Shown: positions 9,477 to 18,312 of the stretch, piece by piece | How the letters are laid out: each line of letters begins with the position of its first letter | Numbering within the stretch: the stretch's first letter is position 1 | Origin: Saccharothrix deserti | GTDB lineage: Bacteria > Actinomycetota > Actinomycetes > Mycobacteriales > Pseudonocardiaceae | Direction: 5' to 3' | Assembly (NCBI RefSeq): GCF_009769385.1 | Contig: NZ_VKAB01000033.1 | Location: 1-64,000, forward strand | Length of the DNA: 64,000 nucleotides | Position numbers and translations under genes: made by a program | The notes under the pieces: generated by a model | The model's input: only the letters and a program-made list of their open reading frames with translations | The model's database searches: none | Told to the model about the DNA's origin: nothing

Positions 9477-11300
9477 ATGGCTTCGCAAGAGGTGCTGCGA
9501 AGGATTTTCGGTTACGAGTCCTTCCGCGGGGACCAGCAGGACATCGTCGACCACGTCATCGCGGGCGGCGATGCGCTGGTGCTCATGCCCACCGGGGGCG
9601 GGAAGTCGCTGTGCTACCAGATCCCCTCCCTGGTGCGTGAGGGCACCGGCGTCGTCATCTCGCCGTTGATCGCGTTGATGCAGGACCAGGTGGACGCGCT
9701 GCGCGACCTCGGCGTGCGGGCCGGGTTCCTCAACTCCACCCAGTTCCCCGACGAGCGCGCCCTGGTCGAGGCCGAGTTCCTGGCCGGTGAGCTGGACCTG
9801 CTCTACCTCGCCCCGGAACGCCTGCGCACCGAGCAGACCACCCGGCTGCTGGAGCGCGGCAGGATCGCCCTGTTCGCCATCGACGAAGCGCACTGCGTCT
9901 CGCAGTGGGGCCACGACTTCCGGCCCGAGTACCTGGCGCTGTCGCACCTGCACGAGCGGTGGCCGGAGGTGCCGCGCATCGCGCTCACCGCGACCGCCAC
10001 CCGGGCCACGCACGCCGAGATCGCCGAACGCCTCGACCTCGGCGCGGCCAAGCACTTCGTGGCGAGCTTCGACCGCCCGAACATCCAGTACCGGATCGTG
10101 CCCAAGAACGAGCCGAAGAAGCAGCTGCTGGAACTGCTGCGCACCGAGCACAAGGGCGACGCGGGCATCGTCTACTGCCTGTCCCGCAACTCGGTGGAGA
10201 AGACCGCCGAATTCCTCACCCAGAACGGCATCCCGGCCCTGCCCTACCACGCGGGCCTCGACACGGGCACCCGCGCGCGCAACCAGTCCCGGTTCCTGCG
10301 CGAGGACGGCCTGGTGATGGTCGCCACCATCGCGTTCGGCATGGGCATCGACAAACCGGACGTCCGGTTCGTCGCGCACCTCGACCTGCCGAAGTCCGTG
10401 GAGGGCTACTACCAGGAGACGGGCCGCGCGGGCCGTGACGGGCTGCCGTCCACCGCGTGGCTGGCCTACGGCCTGCAGGACGTCGTCCAGCAGCGGAAGA
10501 TGATCGACGATTCCGAGGGCGACCAGCAGCACCGCCGCAAGCTCATGGCGCACCTCGACGCGATGCTCGCGCTGTGCGAGACGGTCGAGTGCCGCCGCGT
10601 GCAGCTGCTCGACTACTTCGGCCAGTCCGGCACGCCGTGCGGCAACTGCGACACGTGCCTGGTCCCGCCGGAGACGTGGGACGGCACCGTGGCCGCGCAG
10701 AAGGTGCTGTCCACTGTGGTGCGGCTGCGCAACGAGCGGCGGCAGAAGTTCGGTGCGGGGCAGACGATCGACATCCTGCTCGGCCGCAAGACCGCGAAGG
10801 TCATCCAGCACGACCACGACCAGCTCAAGGTGTTCGGCATCGGCACCGAGCTGAACGAGAGCGGCTGGCGCGGCGTGATCCGGCAGCTGCTGGCGCAGGG
10901 CCTGATCGCGGTGGAGGGCGAGTACTCGACGCTGGTCGTCACGCCGGGCAGCGAGGAGGTGCTGTACCAGGGCCGCAAGGTGCTGATGCGGCGTGAGCCG
11001 GAGCGTGCGGCGAAGGTCAAGGTCGCCAAGCCCGCCAAGGGTGCGGCGCCGCAGGTGGAGCTGTCCGCCGAGGCCACGCCGGTGTTCGAGCGGCTGCGTG
11101 CGTGGCGGACGGCGCAGGCGAGGGAGCAGGGCGTCCCGCCCTACATCATCTTCAACGACGCGACGTTGAGGCAGATCGCCTCGTCCGTGCCGACGACGCT
11201 CTCCGAGCTGAGCGCGGTCAACGGGGTCGGCGAGAACAAGCTGGCCAAGTACGGGCAGCAGATCCTCGACATGTTGAGCGCGGACACGTTGAGCGCATGA
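9477..11300 (+). CDS. recQ: ATP-dependent DNA helicase RecQ
   Basis: A 607-residue superfamily 2 3'-5' DNA helicase. Walker A TGGGKS (Lys43), DEAH box IDEAHCVSQWGHDFRPEY (about 133-150), motif VI QETGRAGRDG (about 310), a Cys4 zinc site (C...CGNCDTC, about 370-395), a winged helix, and a C-terminal HRDC domain (about 530-600) are all recognisable, so the enzyme is full length. It acts in recombination and replication-fork repair. Its stop overlaps the next ATG by four bases. Confidence 0.95.
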   Translation: MASQEVLRRIFGYESFRGDQQDIVDHVIAGGDALVLMPTGGGKSLCYQIPSLVREGTGVVISPLIALMQDQVDALRDLGVRAGFLNSTQFPDERALVEAEFLAGELDLLYLAPERLRTEQTTRLLERGRIALFAIDEAHCVSQWGHDFRPEYLALSHLHERWPEVPRIALTATATRATHAEIAERLDLGAAKHFVASFDRPNIQYRIVPKNEPKKQLLELLRTEHKGDAGIVYCLSRNSVEKTAEFLTQNGIPALPYHAGLDTGTRARNQSRFLREDGLVMVATIAFGMGIDKPDVRFVAHLDLPKSVEGYYQETGRAGRDGLPSTAWLAYGLQDVVQQRKMIDDSEGDQQHRRKLMAHLDAMLALCETVECRRVQLLDYFGQSGTPCGNCDTCLVPPETWDGTVAAQKVLSTVVRLRNERRQKFGAGQTIDILLGRKTAKVIQHDHDQLKVFGIGTELNESGWRGVIRQLLAQGLIAVEGEYSTLVVTPGSEEVLYQGRKVLMRREPERAAKVKVAKPAKGAAPQVELSAEATPVFERLRAWRTAQAREQGVPPYIIFNDATLRQIASSVPTTLSELSAVNGVGENKLAKYGQQILDMLSADTLSA

Positions 11301-12082
11301 ACGACCTCCGCGCCGACTGCACCCGTTGCTTCGCCCTGTGCTGCGTGGTGCCCGCGTTCGCCAAGTCGGTCGACTTCGCGATCGACAAACCCGCCCGCAC
11401 GCCGTGCCCGAACCTGCGTGACGACTTCCGCTGCGGCATCCACACGAAGCTGCGGGACACCGGTTTCACCGGCTGCACGGTGTACGACTGCTTCGGCGCG
11501 GGCCAGCAGGTGGCGCAGGTGACGTTCGGCGGCACGAGCCGGCGTGACGACCCGGCGTCGGCCGCGACCATGTTCGACGTGTTCCCGGTGATGCGCCGGC
11601 TGCACGAACTGCTCTGGTACCTGACCGAGGTGCTGGGCCTGGAGCCCGCCCGCGCACTGCGCCCGGCCGCCCGTGACCTGAAGGCGACGATCGAGGCGCT
11701 CACCGCCGGCACCCCCGACGAACTGCTCGCGCTGGACGTCGGGCCGTACTGGGAGCGTGCGAACGCACTCCTGCTGCGGGCCAGCGAGGTGGTGCGCGGC
11801 AAGGGCAAGAACCGCCGGGGCGCGGACCTGATCGGCAAGGACCTGAAGGGCGCCAACATGCGGGCGTCCAACCTGCGCGGCGCGTACCTGATCGGCACCA
11901 ACCTCAAGGGCGCGGACCTGCGCCTGGTCGACTTCATCGGCGCTGACCTGCGCGGCGCCAACCTGTCCGGCGCCGACCTGACCGGCAGCTTCTTCCTCAC
12001 CCAGGCCCAGGTAGACGCCGCCAAAGGCGACCGCACCACCAAACTCCCCCCACCCCTGACCCGCCCACCCCACTGGCACTAA
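11297..12082 (+). CDS. Pentapeptide-repeat protein with N-terminal Cys-rich region
   Basis: A 261-residue protein translationally coupled to recQ (ATGA overlap). The N-terminus has cysteines in CTRCFALCC, CPN, CGIH, CTVYDCFG spacing, suggesting metal binding. Residues 170-240 are pentapeptide repeats of A(D/N)LxG form (GADLIGKDLKGANMRASNLRGAYLIGTNLKGADLR...), predicted to form a right-handed quadrilateral beta helix. Some pentapeptide proteins mimic DNA and protect gyrase, but the short repeat and the N-terminal domain make that only a guess. The region just downstream is the symmetric repeat array. Confidence 0.85.
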   Translation: MNDLRADCTRCFALCCVVPAFAKSVDFAIDKPARTPCPNLRDDFRCGIHTKLRDTGFTGCTVYDCFGAGQQVAQVTFGGTSRRDDPASAATMFDVFPVMRRLHELLWYLTEVLGLEPARALRPAARDLKATIEALTAGTPDELLALDVGPYWERANALLLRASEVVRGKGKNRRGADLIGKDLKGANMRASNLRGAYLIGTNLKGADLRLVDFIGADLRGANLSGADLTGSFFLTQAQVDAAKGDRTTKLPPPLTRPPHWH

Positions 12083-12094
12083 CCCCCACACCAC

Positions 12095-12306
12095 CCCGTG
12101 TGTCCTACGCACACGCCGCGTGTGTCCTACGTTCGCGTTGCGTGTGTCCTACGTTCAGAACACCCGAATTCAACGTTCAAGACAGGGGTCGACCGAACCC
12201 GAGTGTTGAACTCGGGGTGCCTGAACGTAGGACACACACGTTCTAAAGGTAGGACTCTCGCGTTCTGAACGTGGGACACACGCGTTCTGAACGTAGGACA
12301 CACGGG
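12095..12306. repeat. Symmetric array of seven 22-bp repeats (3 direct, 58-bp centre, 4 inverted)
   Basis: Copies with core GTGTGTCCTACGTTC occur in exact 22-bp register. Plus-orientation units are 12095-12116, 12117-12138 and 12139-12160. Inverted units are 12219-12240, 12241-12262 (degenerate), 12263-12284 and 12285-12306. The left three and the first three inverted copies are mirror images about 12189.5. The centre adds a further 11-bp imperfect inverted repeat at 12164-12174 and 12205-12215, about the same axis. It can fold as one hairpin with arms of about 95 bases. It starts 13 bases after the pentapeptide-repeat stop and ends 80 bases before the next gene. No protein is encoded. It may be a terminator, a dispersed palindromic repeat or a phased binding array. 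Confidence 0.9.
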
Positions 12307-12385
12307 GGTACGTCGGGGGGCGTAGGTGGGGGAGCCGCTGTCGGGCGGACGCGGTTACGGGGTGGGGACGGACACGCTGGGCGGC

Positions 12386-12826
12386 ATGAAGTCGAAAGCG
12401 CGTAAGTCGTGGCTGTTGGTGCACGTCATCTCGTCGGTGGGCTGGCTCGGGGTCACGATCGGGATGCTGGTGCTGGCGCTGGCGGCGTTTGACGCGCCGC
12501 AGCTGTACCAGGCGATGGAACTGCTCGGCGACCTCGTCGTGCTGCCGCTGGCGCTGGCCGCGCTGACCACCGGCGTGGTTCTGTCAGTGGGCACGAAGTG
12601 GGGTCTGGTGAAGCACAAGTGGGTGTTGGTGAAGTTCGCGCTGACCGTCATCGCCGTGGTCGCGACGACGTTCTCGCTGCGCTCGGGCCTGCACGAGGCG
12701 GCGGACGGTGCGGTCGGCACGGCGGGCGCGGACGTCCTGGTGGCGTCGTGCGTGTCGTTGACGCTCTACATCTTCAACACGGTGCTGTCGGTGTTCAAGC
12801 CGTGGGGTCGGACGCGGTGGGCGTGA
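12386..12826 (+). CDS. Small integral membrane protein (DUF2269-like)
   Basis: A 146-residue protein with four predicted transmembrane helices (about 9-32, 42-65, 78-97, 112-133) and a positively charged N-terminus MKSKARKSW. The pattern 'W..VH..SSV.WLG', with a histidine in helix 1, matches the DUF2269/predicted integral-membrane family, whose function is not known. The 3' end overlaps the convergent NACHT gene by 32 bases, so the two transcripts would be complementary there. Confidence 0.75.
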   Translation: MKSKARKSWLLVHVISSVGWLGVTIGMLVLALAAFDAPQLYQAMELLGDLVVLPLALAALTTGVVLSVGTKWGLVKHKWVLVKFALTVIAVVATTFSLRSGLHEAADGAVGTAGADVLVASCVSLTLYIFNTVLSVFKPWGRTRWA

Positions 12827-14795
12827 GGCCGGTGCGCCTGCGTTCGACGTTCGCCGCGACCTCCGCCGGGTCGCACTCGGCGAGGTGGTCGCGGACCAGG
12901 CTGTGCGGGAACCGGAGTTCGTCCACCAGCAGCACCCGGTCCCGCGCCGACTGGAGGATCGCCTTGCGGCGCAACGGGAACTCGTCCAGCGCGAGCGGTC
13001 GGGCGAGCAGTTCGGCCACCCCCTCGAACGGTCGGTTCGCGATCGGCGTGAAAGCCAGGCCGACCAGCAGACCCGTCACCGCACCCACCGCCGACGGCCG
13101 AACGGCCGCACCCGCGAGCGCCGCCAGCCCCACACCGACCACACCCGTCGCAGGCAACCAGCGCAAGCCGGTAGCAGGTCTGGCGCTCAGACCGGCCCAC
13201 ACCCCGGCCAGACCACCGACGAACAGGCCGACCACCGCGCCCACGGCCAGCCCGATCCCCAGCCCGGCAAGCAGATCCGCCAGAGGCCCCGCCACCACCA
13301 TCACGCCGACGGGCACCAACGTGCACGCCACCGCCCAGTACCAGTCACGCGTGTTGCCATAGGCGATGAGCAGCGCGATCACGACGACCAACCCGTACAC
13401 GACCGCCGTGGGCCACCGGGCGACCTGCGCGCCGAGCACACCACCCACCACCGCCACCCCGCCGGCGACCAGCGCTCCCACGAAGAAACCCGTTACCGCC
13501 CAACGCTTCCCCCGCCGCCGATCCCCACGCGCCACCGTGAACGCACTGCGCGGAACGGCGACAGTGGCGAGAGCGGCGACAACGGCCGTCACCAGCCCCA
13601 ACCGCACACCCACCACGAAGCACAACGCGGTCGCCGCACCCGCCAACGCACCCGGCGCGGCCCGCCGGAACAGCCGCCACACCGCGTCCGGACCGACGAA
13701 GTCCAGCCACACCTCCCGCGCCGGCAGCTTCAGCCGCGCCTGGAGATCGCGGTTGCGCCGGGCGATGCGCGCCAGGAACCGCAACGCGCGCACCGTCCTT
13801 TCCGGACGCGACGGGACACGCGCCGCCGACTCCACCAAGTAGGTGTCCAACAGCCCCCGGTACTCCGTGCGCCCGGCCCGGTAAGCCAAGGCCAGCAGCC
13901 CGAAGGCCAGCGGCGTGCGCACCTCGTCCCACAGGTCCGGGTGCTTGTCCAACGCGTCGTGCAGACCGTCCAGACGAGGGCCGCACGCGGCGATCAGGTC
14001 GAGGACTTCGTTGCGCTGCAACGGTTGCACTTGCACGACGTCGCAACGCGGCAGCCGCTCGTATTCGTTGCCCGCACTGCACAGCACGACCTGTGGCGGC
14101 TTCAGCGCGCTGATCCGCGCCAGGCACTCCACCCGATCCGCGCCGGACAGCTCGTCCAGCCCGTCGAACAGCAGCACGAGGTTCCGCTCACGCAGCCACG
14201 TCCGGCCGACCCGCACCCCGATCCGGTACCGCTCGGCGAGCGCGCGGAGCAGCCACTCGCCGAAATCGTCGTCGCGGTGCCACCTGCCGAGGTCCACCAC
14301 CACGGGCACCGGCCGGCTGGGGTCGTTCCTGGCACGCGCCAGCAGGGCTTCGGCCAGCTCCAGCAGCAACGTCGTCTTGCCCGCGCCCGGCTCACCCGCC
14401 ACCACCAACGGATTGCGGATGCGCATGGGCAGCCGAGGCCCGACCCGTGGCGCGACACCGAGCTTCAGCCGCACCTGCTCGGCCAACGACCCGTCCACCC
14501 GCGCCCGCACGAACCGTTCCACCCGGTCCAGCGCGGCCCTCCGGTTGGCCGGGTGCGCGGGACGTCGTTGCACGAGGAGCGCGCTCAGCGGTTCCCACGC
14601 CGCGAGGCACACCGTGAGAGCGGACAGCACGAGCAGCGACGGCCACAGCCAGGGCGCGTACGGGCCGAGCACGCGCGGCGCCGATCCGCCGGTGGCGCCG
14701 TTGATCGCGACGGGGACGAGCACGAGGCACGTCAGGCCACCCACCACGACGAGGGCGATCAGGCGGGAGGTGCGGGCGACCCGTCGAGCGTCCAT
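12795..14795 (-). CDS. Membrane-anchored NACHT-domain NTPase (STAND)
   Basis: A 666-residue protein. Two N-terminal transmembrane helices (about 11-33 and 50-66) are followed by a NACHT module: Walker A GEPGAGKTT (134-142), Walker B LVLLFDGLDEL (about 206-216) and LCSAGNEYERLP at the sensor position. A C-terminal block of about eight or nine hydrophobic helices runs from residue 350 to 590, and a basic tail follows. AAGGAG precedes ATG 14795. Bacterial NACHT proteins include single-gene anti-phage defences, but this transmembrane subtype is common in actinobacteria and a defence role is not shown. No effector domain is recognisable. Confidence 0.88.
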   Translation of the reverse strand: MDARRVARTSRLIALVVVGGLTCLVLVPVAINGATGGSAPRVLGPYAPWLWPSLLVLSALTVCLAAWEPLSALLVQRRPAHPANRRAALDRVERFVRARVDGSLAEQVRLKLGVAPRVGPRLPMRIRNPLVVAGEPGAGKTTLLLELAEALLARARNDPSRPVPVVVDLGRWHRDDDFGEWLLRALAERYRIGVRVGRTWLRERNLVLLFDGLDELSGADRVECLARISALKPPQVVLCSAGNEYERLPRCDVVQVQPLQRNEVLDLIAACGPRLDGLHDALDKHPDLWDEVRTPLAFGLLALAYRAGRTEYRGLLDTYLVESAARVPSRPERTVRALRFLARIARRNRDLQARLKLPAREVWLDFVGPDAVWRLFRRAAPGALAGAATALCFVVGVRLGLVTAVVAALATVAVPRSAFTVARGDRRRGKRWAVTGFFVGALVAGGVAVVGGVLGAQVARWPTAVVYGLVVVIALLIAYGNTRDWYWAVACTLVPVGVMVVAGPLADLLAGLGIGLAVGAVVGLFVGGLAGVWAGLSARPATGLRWLPATGVVGVGLAALAGAAVRPSAVGAVTGLLVGLAFTPIANRPFEGVAELLARPLALDEFPLRRKAILQSARDRVLLVDELRFPHSLVRDHLAECDPAEVAANVERRRTGLTPTASDPTA

Positions 14796-14970
14796 GTGCT
14801 CCTTCCGCCGGGGTGCGATCGACGGTAGCGACGTTCGCAGCCGTGTGGTAGGCGAGTTCCCGTGGTCGACCGGTCACGGTCGGTCGTCACCTCGCCCGGC
14901 GCGGCGGTGGTGCCAAAACGCGCAGGGGTCGCCGACATGGCGCTGTTGCTCCACGGCATCAGCACGGATG

Positions 14971-14986
14971 ACCGACCCCGGTCGGT
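14971..14986 (-). terminator. Short hairpin downstream of the alpha/beta hydrolase gene
   Basis: ACCGACC / GGTCGGT, a 7-bp stem with a 2-base loop, 22 bases past the hydrolase stop. A weak terminator candidate. Confidence 0.4.
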
Positions 14987-15008
14987 TCAGCCCCCCAAGA
15001 AGTCGAAG

Positions 15009-15809
15009 TCAGGAAGTCAGGAACTCCACCAGCAGGCGGTTGACGGCGGCCGGCTGTTCGAGGAAGCCGAAGTGGCCCGCGTCGGCCACCTCCTCGTACC
15101 GCGCGCCGGGGATGGCGTCGGCCACCTCGCGGGCCAGGTGGGCGGGCAGGACGCGGTCGTCGGCGAAGCCCACCACCAGGCACGGGACGGTGATCGCGCG
15201 GTAGGCGTCCAGGCGGTTCTCGAACTCGTTCATCTCCATCTGCGCCCGCACGCCCTTGCTGATGCCCGAACCGGTGAACTCGAAGATGTCCAGCCAGTCC
15301 TGCGCACGCATCGGGTCGCGCAGCGTCGCGGGCGACAGGTTCAGCACCGCGTTCACCGCCGCGTAGTAGCGTTCCGGCAGCGTGATGCCCTGGTCGTGCA
15401 GTGCCTTTTCGCCCCGTGACAACGAGGTCTGCACGGCGTCGTTCCGGCCGGTCGTCGCCAGCATCACGGCCTTCGACACCAGGTCCGGCCGCGCCAGCGC
15501 GAGTTCCTGCGTGACCCGCGCGCCCATGGAGGTGCCGACCACGTGCGCCCGCCCGCCGAGCGATTCGATCAACGCCGCCGTGTCGCCGACCAGGTCACCG
15601 ATCACCATCCCGGACGCGCACTCGTCCGTCGGCGGGATGCCCCGGTTGTCGACGGTCGCCACCCGGAACCCGGCCGCGCGCAGCGCGGGCACCTGGTGCG
15701 CGTGCCACACCCGCCCCGGGCTGCCGGTGCCCATGACCATGACGACGAGGTCGCCCTCGCCGTCCACCTGGTAGCTGAGGTTGATCCCGTTGAGCGCGAC
15801 GACCGGCAT
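15009..15809 (-). CDS. Alpha/beta-fold hydrolase
   Basis: A 266-residue soluble hydrolase. Nucleophile elbow GTSMGA (Ser about 96), oxyanion segment MGTGSPGRVWHAHQVPAL, acid in VVGFADDRVLP and catalytic His in DAGHFGFLEQP are all present, so it should be active. The family includes esterases, haloperoxidase-like and 3-oxoadipate enol-lactonase-like enzymes; substrate specificity cannot be assigned. ATG 15809 is preferred over a start 10 residues earlier because family similarity begins at MPVVALNGINLSYQV. Divergent from the RidA gene. Confidence 0.88.
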   Translation of the reverse strand: MPVVALNGINLSYQVDGEGDLVVMVMGTGSPGRVWHAHQVPALRAAGFRVATVDNRGIPPTDECASGMVIGDLVGDTAALIESLGGRAHVVGTSMGARVTQELALARPDLVSKAVMLATTGRNDAVQTSLSRGEKALHDQGITLPERYYAAVNAVLNLSPATLRDPMRAQDWLDIFEFTGSGISKGVRAQMEMNEFENRLDAYRAITVPCLVVGFADDRVLPAHLAREVADAIPGARYEEVADAGHFGFLEQPAAVNRLLVEFLTS

Positions 15810-15899
15810 GACCCGCAGGCTACTGACCGCTGCACACACCCGCCATCACCGCGCGGAAACCGCTGCGAGGTCCCGAGGTTAGACCGTTAGGGTGAGGCC

Positions 15900-16283
15900 A
15901 TGAGGCGAGCGATCCTGTCCGGTTCCACGTTCGAAGAGCAGATCGGCTACGCGCGGGCCGTGGTCGACGGCGACTGGGTGCACGTCTCCGGCACCACCGG
16001 CTTCGACTACGCCACCATGACCATCTCCGACGACGTCGTCGCGCAGGCCGAGCAGTGCCTGGCCAACATCGGCGCCGCGCTGGCCGAGGCCGAGTGCACC
16101 TTCGCCGACGTCGTCCGGGTGACGTACTACCTGCCAGACGCCACGGACTTCGAGCCGTGCTGGCCCGCGTTGCGCGCGGTGTTCGGCGAGGTCCGCCCGG
16201 CCGCGACGATGCTGGAGTGCGGCCTGTCCGACCCGAGGATGCGGATCGAGATCGAGGTCACCGCCCGGCGCCAGGCCCGTTGA
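15900..16283 (+). CDS. RidA family enamine/imine deaminase-like protein
   Basis: A 127-residue protein of the YjgF/YER057c/UK114 (RidA) family, trimeric hydrolases of reactive enamine/imine intermediates. Residues typical of the active site are visible: the Arg in MRIEIEVTA near residue 117, the VHVSGTTGFD strand and the ADVVRVTYYLPD helix. TAGGGTGAGGCC directly precedes the ATG and there is no good SD, so the mRNA may be leaderless. Confidence 0.9.
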   Translation: MRRAILSGSTFEEQIGYARAVVDGDWVHVSGTTGFDYATMTISDDVVAQAEQCLANIGAALAEAECTFADVVRVTYYLPDATDFEPCWPALRAVFGEVRPAATMLECGLSDPRMRIEIEVTARRQAR

Positions 16284-16435
16284 CGACGACCTCCGGGTAC
16301 TCCGGAGCGGGCGGTCTCCTGCGCGACCGGATCGGTGCGGCGTCGCAGCCGTGGAGCGCGTTGGTGCTCGTGGCGCCGGTCCTGGTCGTGGTGGTCGCCA
16401 CCCGCTTCAGCGGGTTCCCGGTGGCCCGGCGGTGA
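16280..16435 (+). CDS. Possible 51-residue single-pass membrane peptide
   Basis: A TTG codon overlaps the RidA stop (TTGA) and opens a 51-codon frame with one hydrophobic segment (ALVLVAPVLVVVVATRF) near residues 26-42. It ends at the stop of the convergent CoA-binding gene. The rare start and lack of a recognised family make this speculative; it could be untranslated spacer. Confidence 0.25.
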   Translation: MTTTSGYSGAGGLLRDRIGAASQPWSALVLVAPVLVVVVATRFSGFPVARR

Positions 16436-16855
16436 TCAGCGGGGTCCGTTTGCCGGCCACTCGATGGCCGGGCAGCGGTCCATGACCATGTCCAGCCCGG
16501 CCGCCGTCGCCCGCTGGTACGCCTCCTCGTCGATCACCTCGAGTTGGAACCACACCGCCTTCGCGCCGATCTTCACCGCCTCGTCGGCGAACTCGCCCGC
16601 CGCCTCGGACCGGCGGAACACGTCGACCACGTCCACCGGGAACGGGATCTCGGCCAGCGTCGCGTAGCCCTGCTCGCCGTGCACGGTCACGGCGTCCGGG
16701 TGCACGGGCACGATCCGCTTGCCGTGCTCCTGGAGGAACTTCGCCACGCGGTAGGCGGGGCGGTGCGGGTGGTCGGCCAGGCCGATCACGGCCCAGGTCT
16801 CGCCATCGGCCAGGATCCGGCGGATTTTCTCGGGGTCACCCCAGGGTTCGGTCAT
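16436..16855 (-). CDS. CoA-binding domain protein (YccU-like)
   Basis: A 139-residue single Rossmann CoA-binding domain. WAVIGLADHPHRPAYRVAKFLQEHGKRIVPVHP is the family nucleotide-binding start, and VDVVDVFRRSEAAGEFADEAVKIGAKAVWFQLEVIDEEA covers the second half with the usual R-x-E-x-x. These stand-alone domains bind CoA in vitro, but their physiological role is unknown. Length is normal for the family. Confidence 0.9.
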   Translation of the reverse strand: MTEPWGDPEKIRRILADGETWAVIGLADHPHRPAYRVAKFLQEHGKRIVPVHPDAVTVHGEQGYATLAEIPFPVDVVDVFRRSEAAGEFADEAVKIGAKAVWFQLEVIDEEAYQRATAAGLDMVMDRCPAIEWPANGPR

Positions 16856-16945
16856 GCCACCACCTTAGGACGGGCTGACCTGAAGGTCTTTCGCGTTTAC
16901 CCTGTGCGATGTCCGCCTCCGCGGAGCCTTCGAGAGGACTTCTTG

Positions 16946-18238
16946 ATGCGCGCCACCCGATCAGCCCTGATCGTCACGCTCGCCGCCTCCCTGACCGCAA
17001 CCGCGACCACACCGGCGACCGCAACCGCGACCGCACGAGCTGCGGACGGCGTCTACTACGTGCAAAGCGTCACCACAGGCCTGAACGCCGGCGTCTCGGG
17101 CACGTCCGTGCTCCAACGACGGCCCAAGGGCGACGAGGACCGCCAGCAGTGGACCCTCACCGGCCGCACCCTCCGCGAAGGAACCCAGTGCCTGGGCCGT
17201 CAGGGTGACCAGGTGGTGGTGCTGTCCTGCGACAGCGCCGAAGCCCAGTGGGACGTGCTGCCCGACGGCGACCGCCACCGGCTCAAGGTCCCCGGCGCCG
17301 ACCGCTACCTGATCGCGTCCGGCACGGACCAGGTGCGCGTCGGCACCGGGGCCGACCGCTGGTACCTCACCCCGGTGTCACCCCGACGGGTGCCCGTGCC
17401 GGCGGAGGGTGAACGGCGGCTGGACCAGGTCACCTTCCTCACCGCGCACAACGCCTACGCCAACGGCGTGGACGGCGGCTTCGCCCCGCCGTTCGTCAAC
17501 CTCGCCCCCAACCAGGCGCGCGGTATCGAACAGCAGCTCAACGACGGCGTGCGCGGGTTCCAACTCGACATCCACCAGACCCCGGACGGCGCGATCCTGT
17601 GCCACAACAGCTGCACGTGGGTCAGCCGCCCGGTGGCGCTGTGGGTGGACGTGCAGCGGATCGTCGACTTCCTCAACCGCAACCCGAACGAGTTCGTCAC
17701 CGTCTTCCTGGAGGACTACGTCTCGGCCGAGCTGCTGAGGTCGGAGCTGGCGCGGGTCAACGGCCTGGCGAACGTGCTGTTCCGCCCCGACCAGGCGGGC
17801 GTGCGGGCGAACGGCTGGCCGACCCTGAACACGTTGCGCGCCACCGGCAAACGCCTGATGATCTTCACCGATCACGGCCGTTCGGGTGACGCGGTGCCGC
17901 GCGACAGCTTCGGCGTGATGTACCAGCCGGAGTGGACGGTGGAGAACTACTGGTCGATGGGCTCGGGCGTGGGCGCCTCGGACTGGTCCTGCTACAGCCG
18001 CTGGAGCACACCGCTGAACCGCACCGAGCCCGGCTTCCGGCCGCTGTTCGTGATGAACCACTTCCGGGACGTGCCCGTCACCGGCACCGCGACCACGGAC
18101 AACGGCAAGCTCGCCGACCGGGCCCGCCGCTTCTGCGAGCCCGCCGCCCGCAAGACCCCGACGTACCTGGCCGTGGACCACTACCACCTGGGCAACCCGA
18201 TGGCGGCGGTCCTGGCCCTGTCCGGCGAACGGTTCTAG
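16946..18238 (+). CDS. Secreted phosphatidylinositol phospholipase C-type (PI-PLC X) protein with lectin-like N-terminus
   Basis: A 430-residue protein starting at ATG 16946 with AGAGGA seven bases upstream. Residues 1-33 are a signal peptide with an Ala/Thr-rich end. Residues 35-145 resemble a ricin-type beta-trefoil (repeated QxW: RQQWTLTG, AQWDVLP). Residues 160-430 are a PI-PLC X-like TIM barrel, with the first catalytic His in FLTAHNAY (168) and the second in GAILCHNSC (220), and Asp208 in QLDIH. The His pair predicts phosphodiester cleavage by a cyclic intermediate; the true substrate of actinobacterial members is mostly unknown. Confidence 0.88.
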   Translation: MRATRSALIVTLAASLTATATTPATATATARAADGVYYVQSVTTGLNAGVSGTSVLQRRPKGDEDRQQWTLTGRTLREGTQCLGRQGDQVVVLSCDSAEAQWDVLPDGDRHRLKVPGADRYLIASGTDQVRVGTGADRWYLTPVSPRRVPVPAEGERRLDQVTFLTAHNAYANGVDGGFAPPFVNLAPNQARGIEQQLNDGVRGFQLDIHQTPDGAILCHNSCTWVSRPVALWVDVQRIVDFLNRNPNEFVTVFLEDYVSAELLRSELARVNGLANVLFRPDQAGVRANGWPTLNTLRATGKRLMIFTDHGRSGDAVPRDSFGVMYQPEWTVENYWSMGSGVGASDWSCYSRWSTPLNRTEPGFRPLFVMNHFRDVPVTGTATTDNGKLADRARRFCEPAARKTPTYLAVDHYHLGNPMAAVLALSGERF

Positions 18239-18312
18239 TTGTGTCGGATCGCCGCTGCTCCGCAGACGGCGGCGAGGTCGCGCAGGCGCGGGGTCGGCGG
18301 TCGGCGGTCGGC

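Noticed and set aside
12083..12385. CRISPR array or plasmid iterons in the 22-bp array
   Set aside because: Repeats are contiguous without unique spacers and occur in both orientations about an axis; no cas or rep gene nearby.
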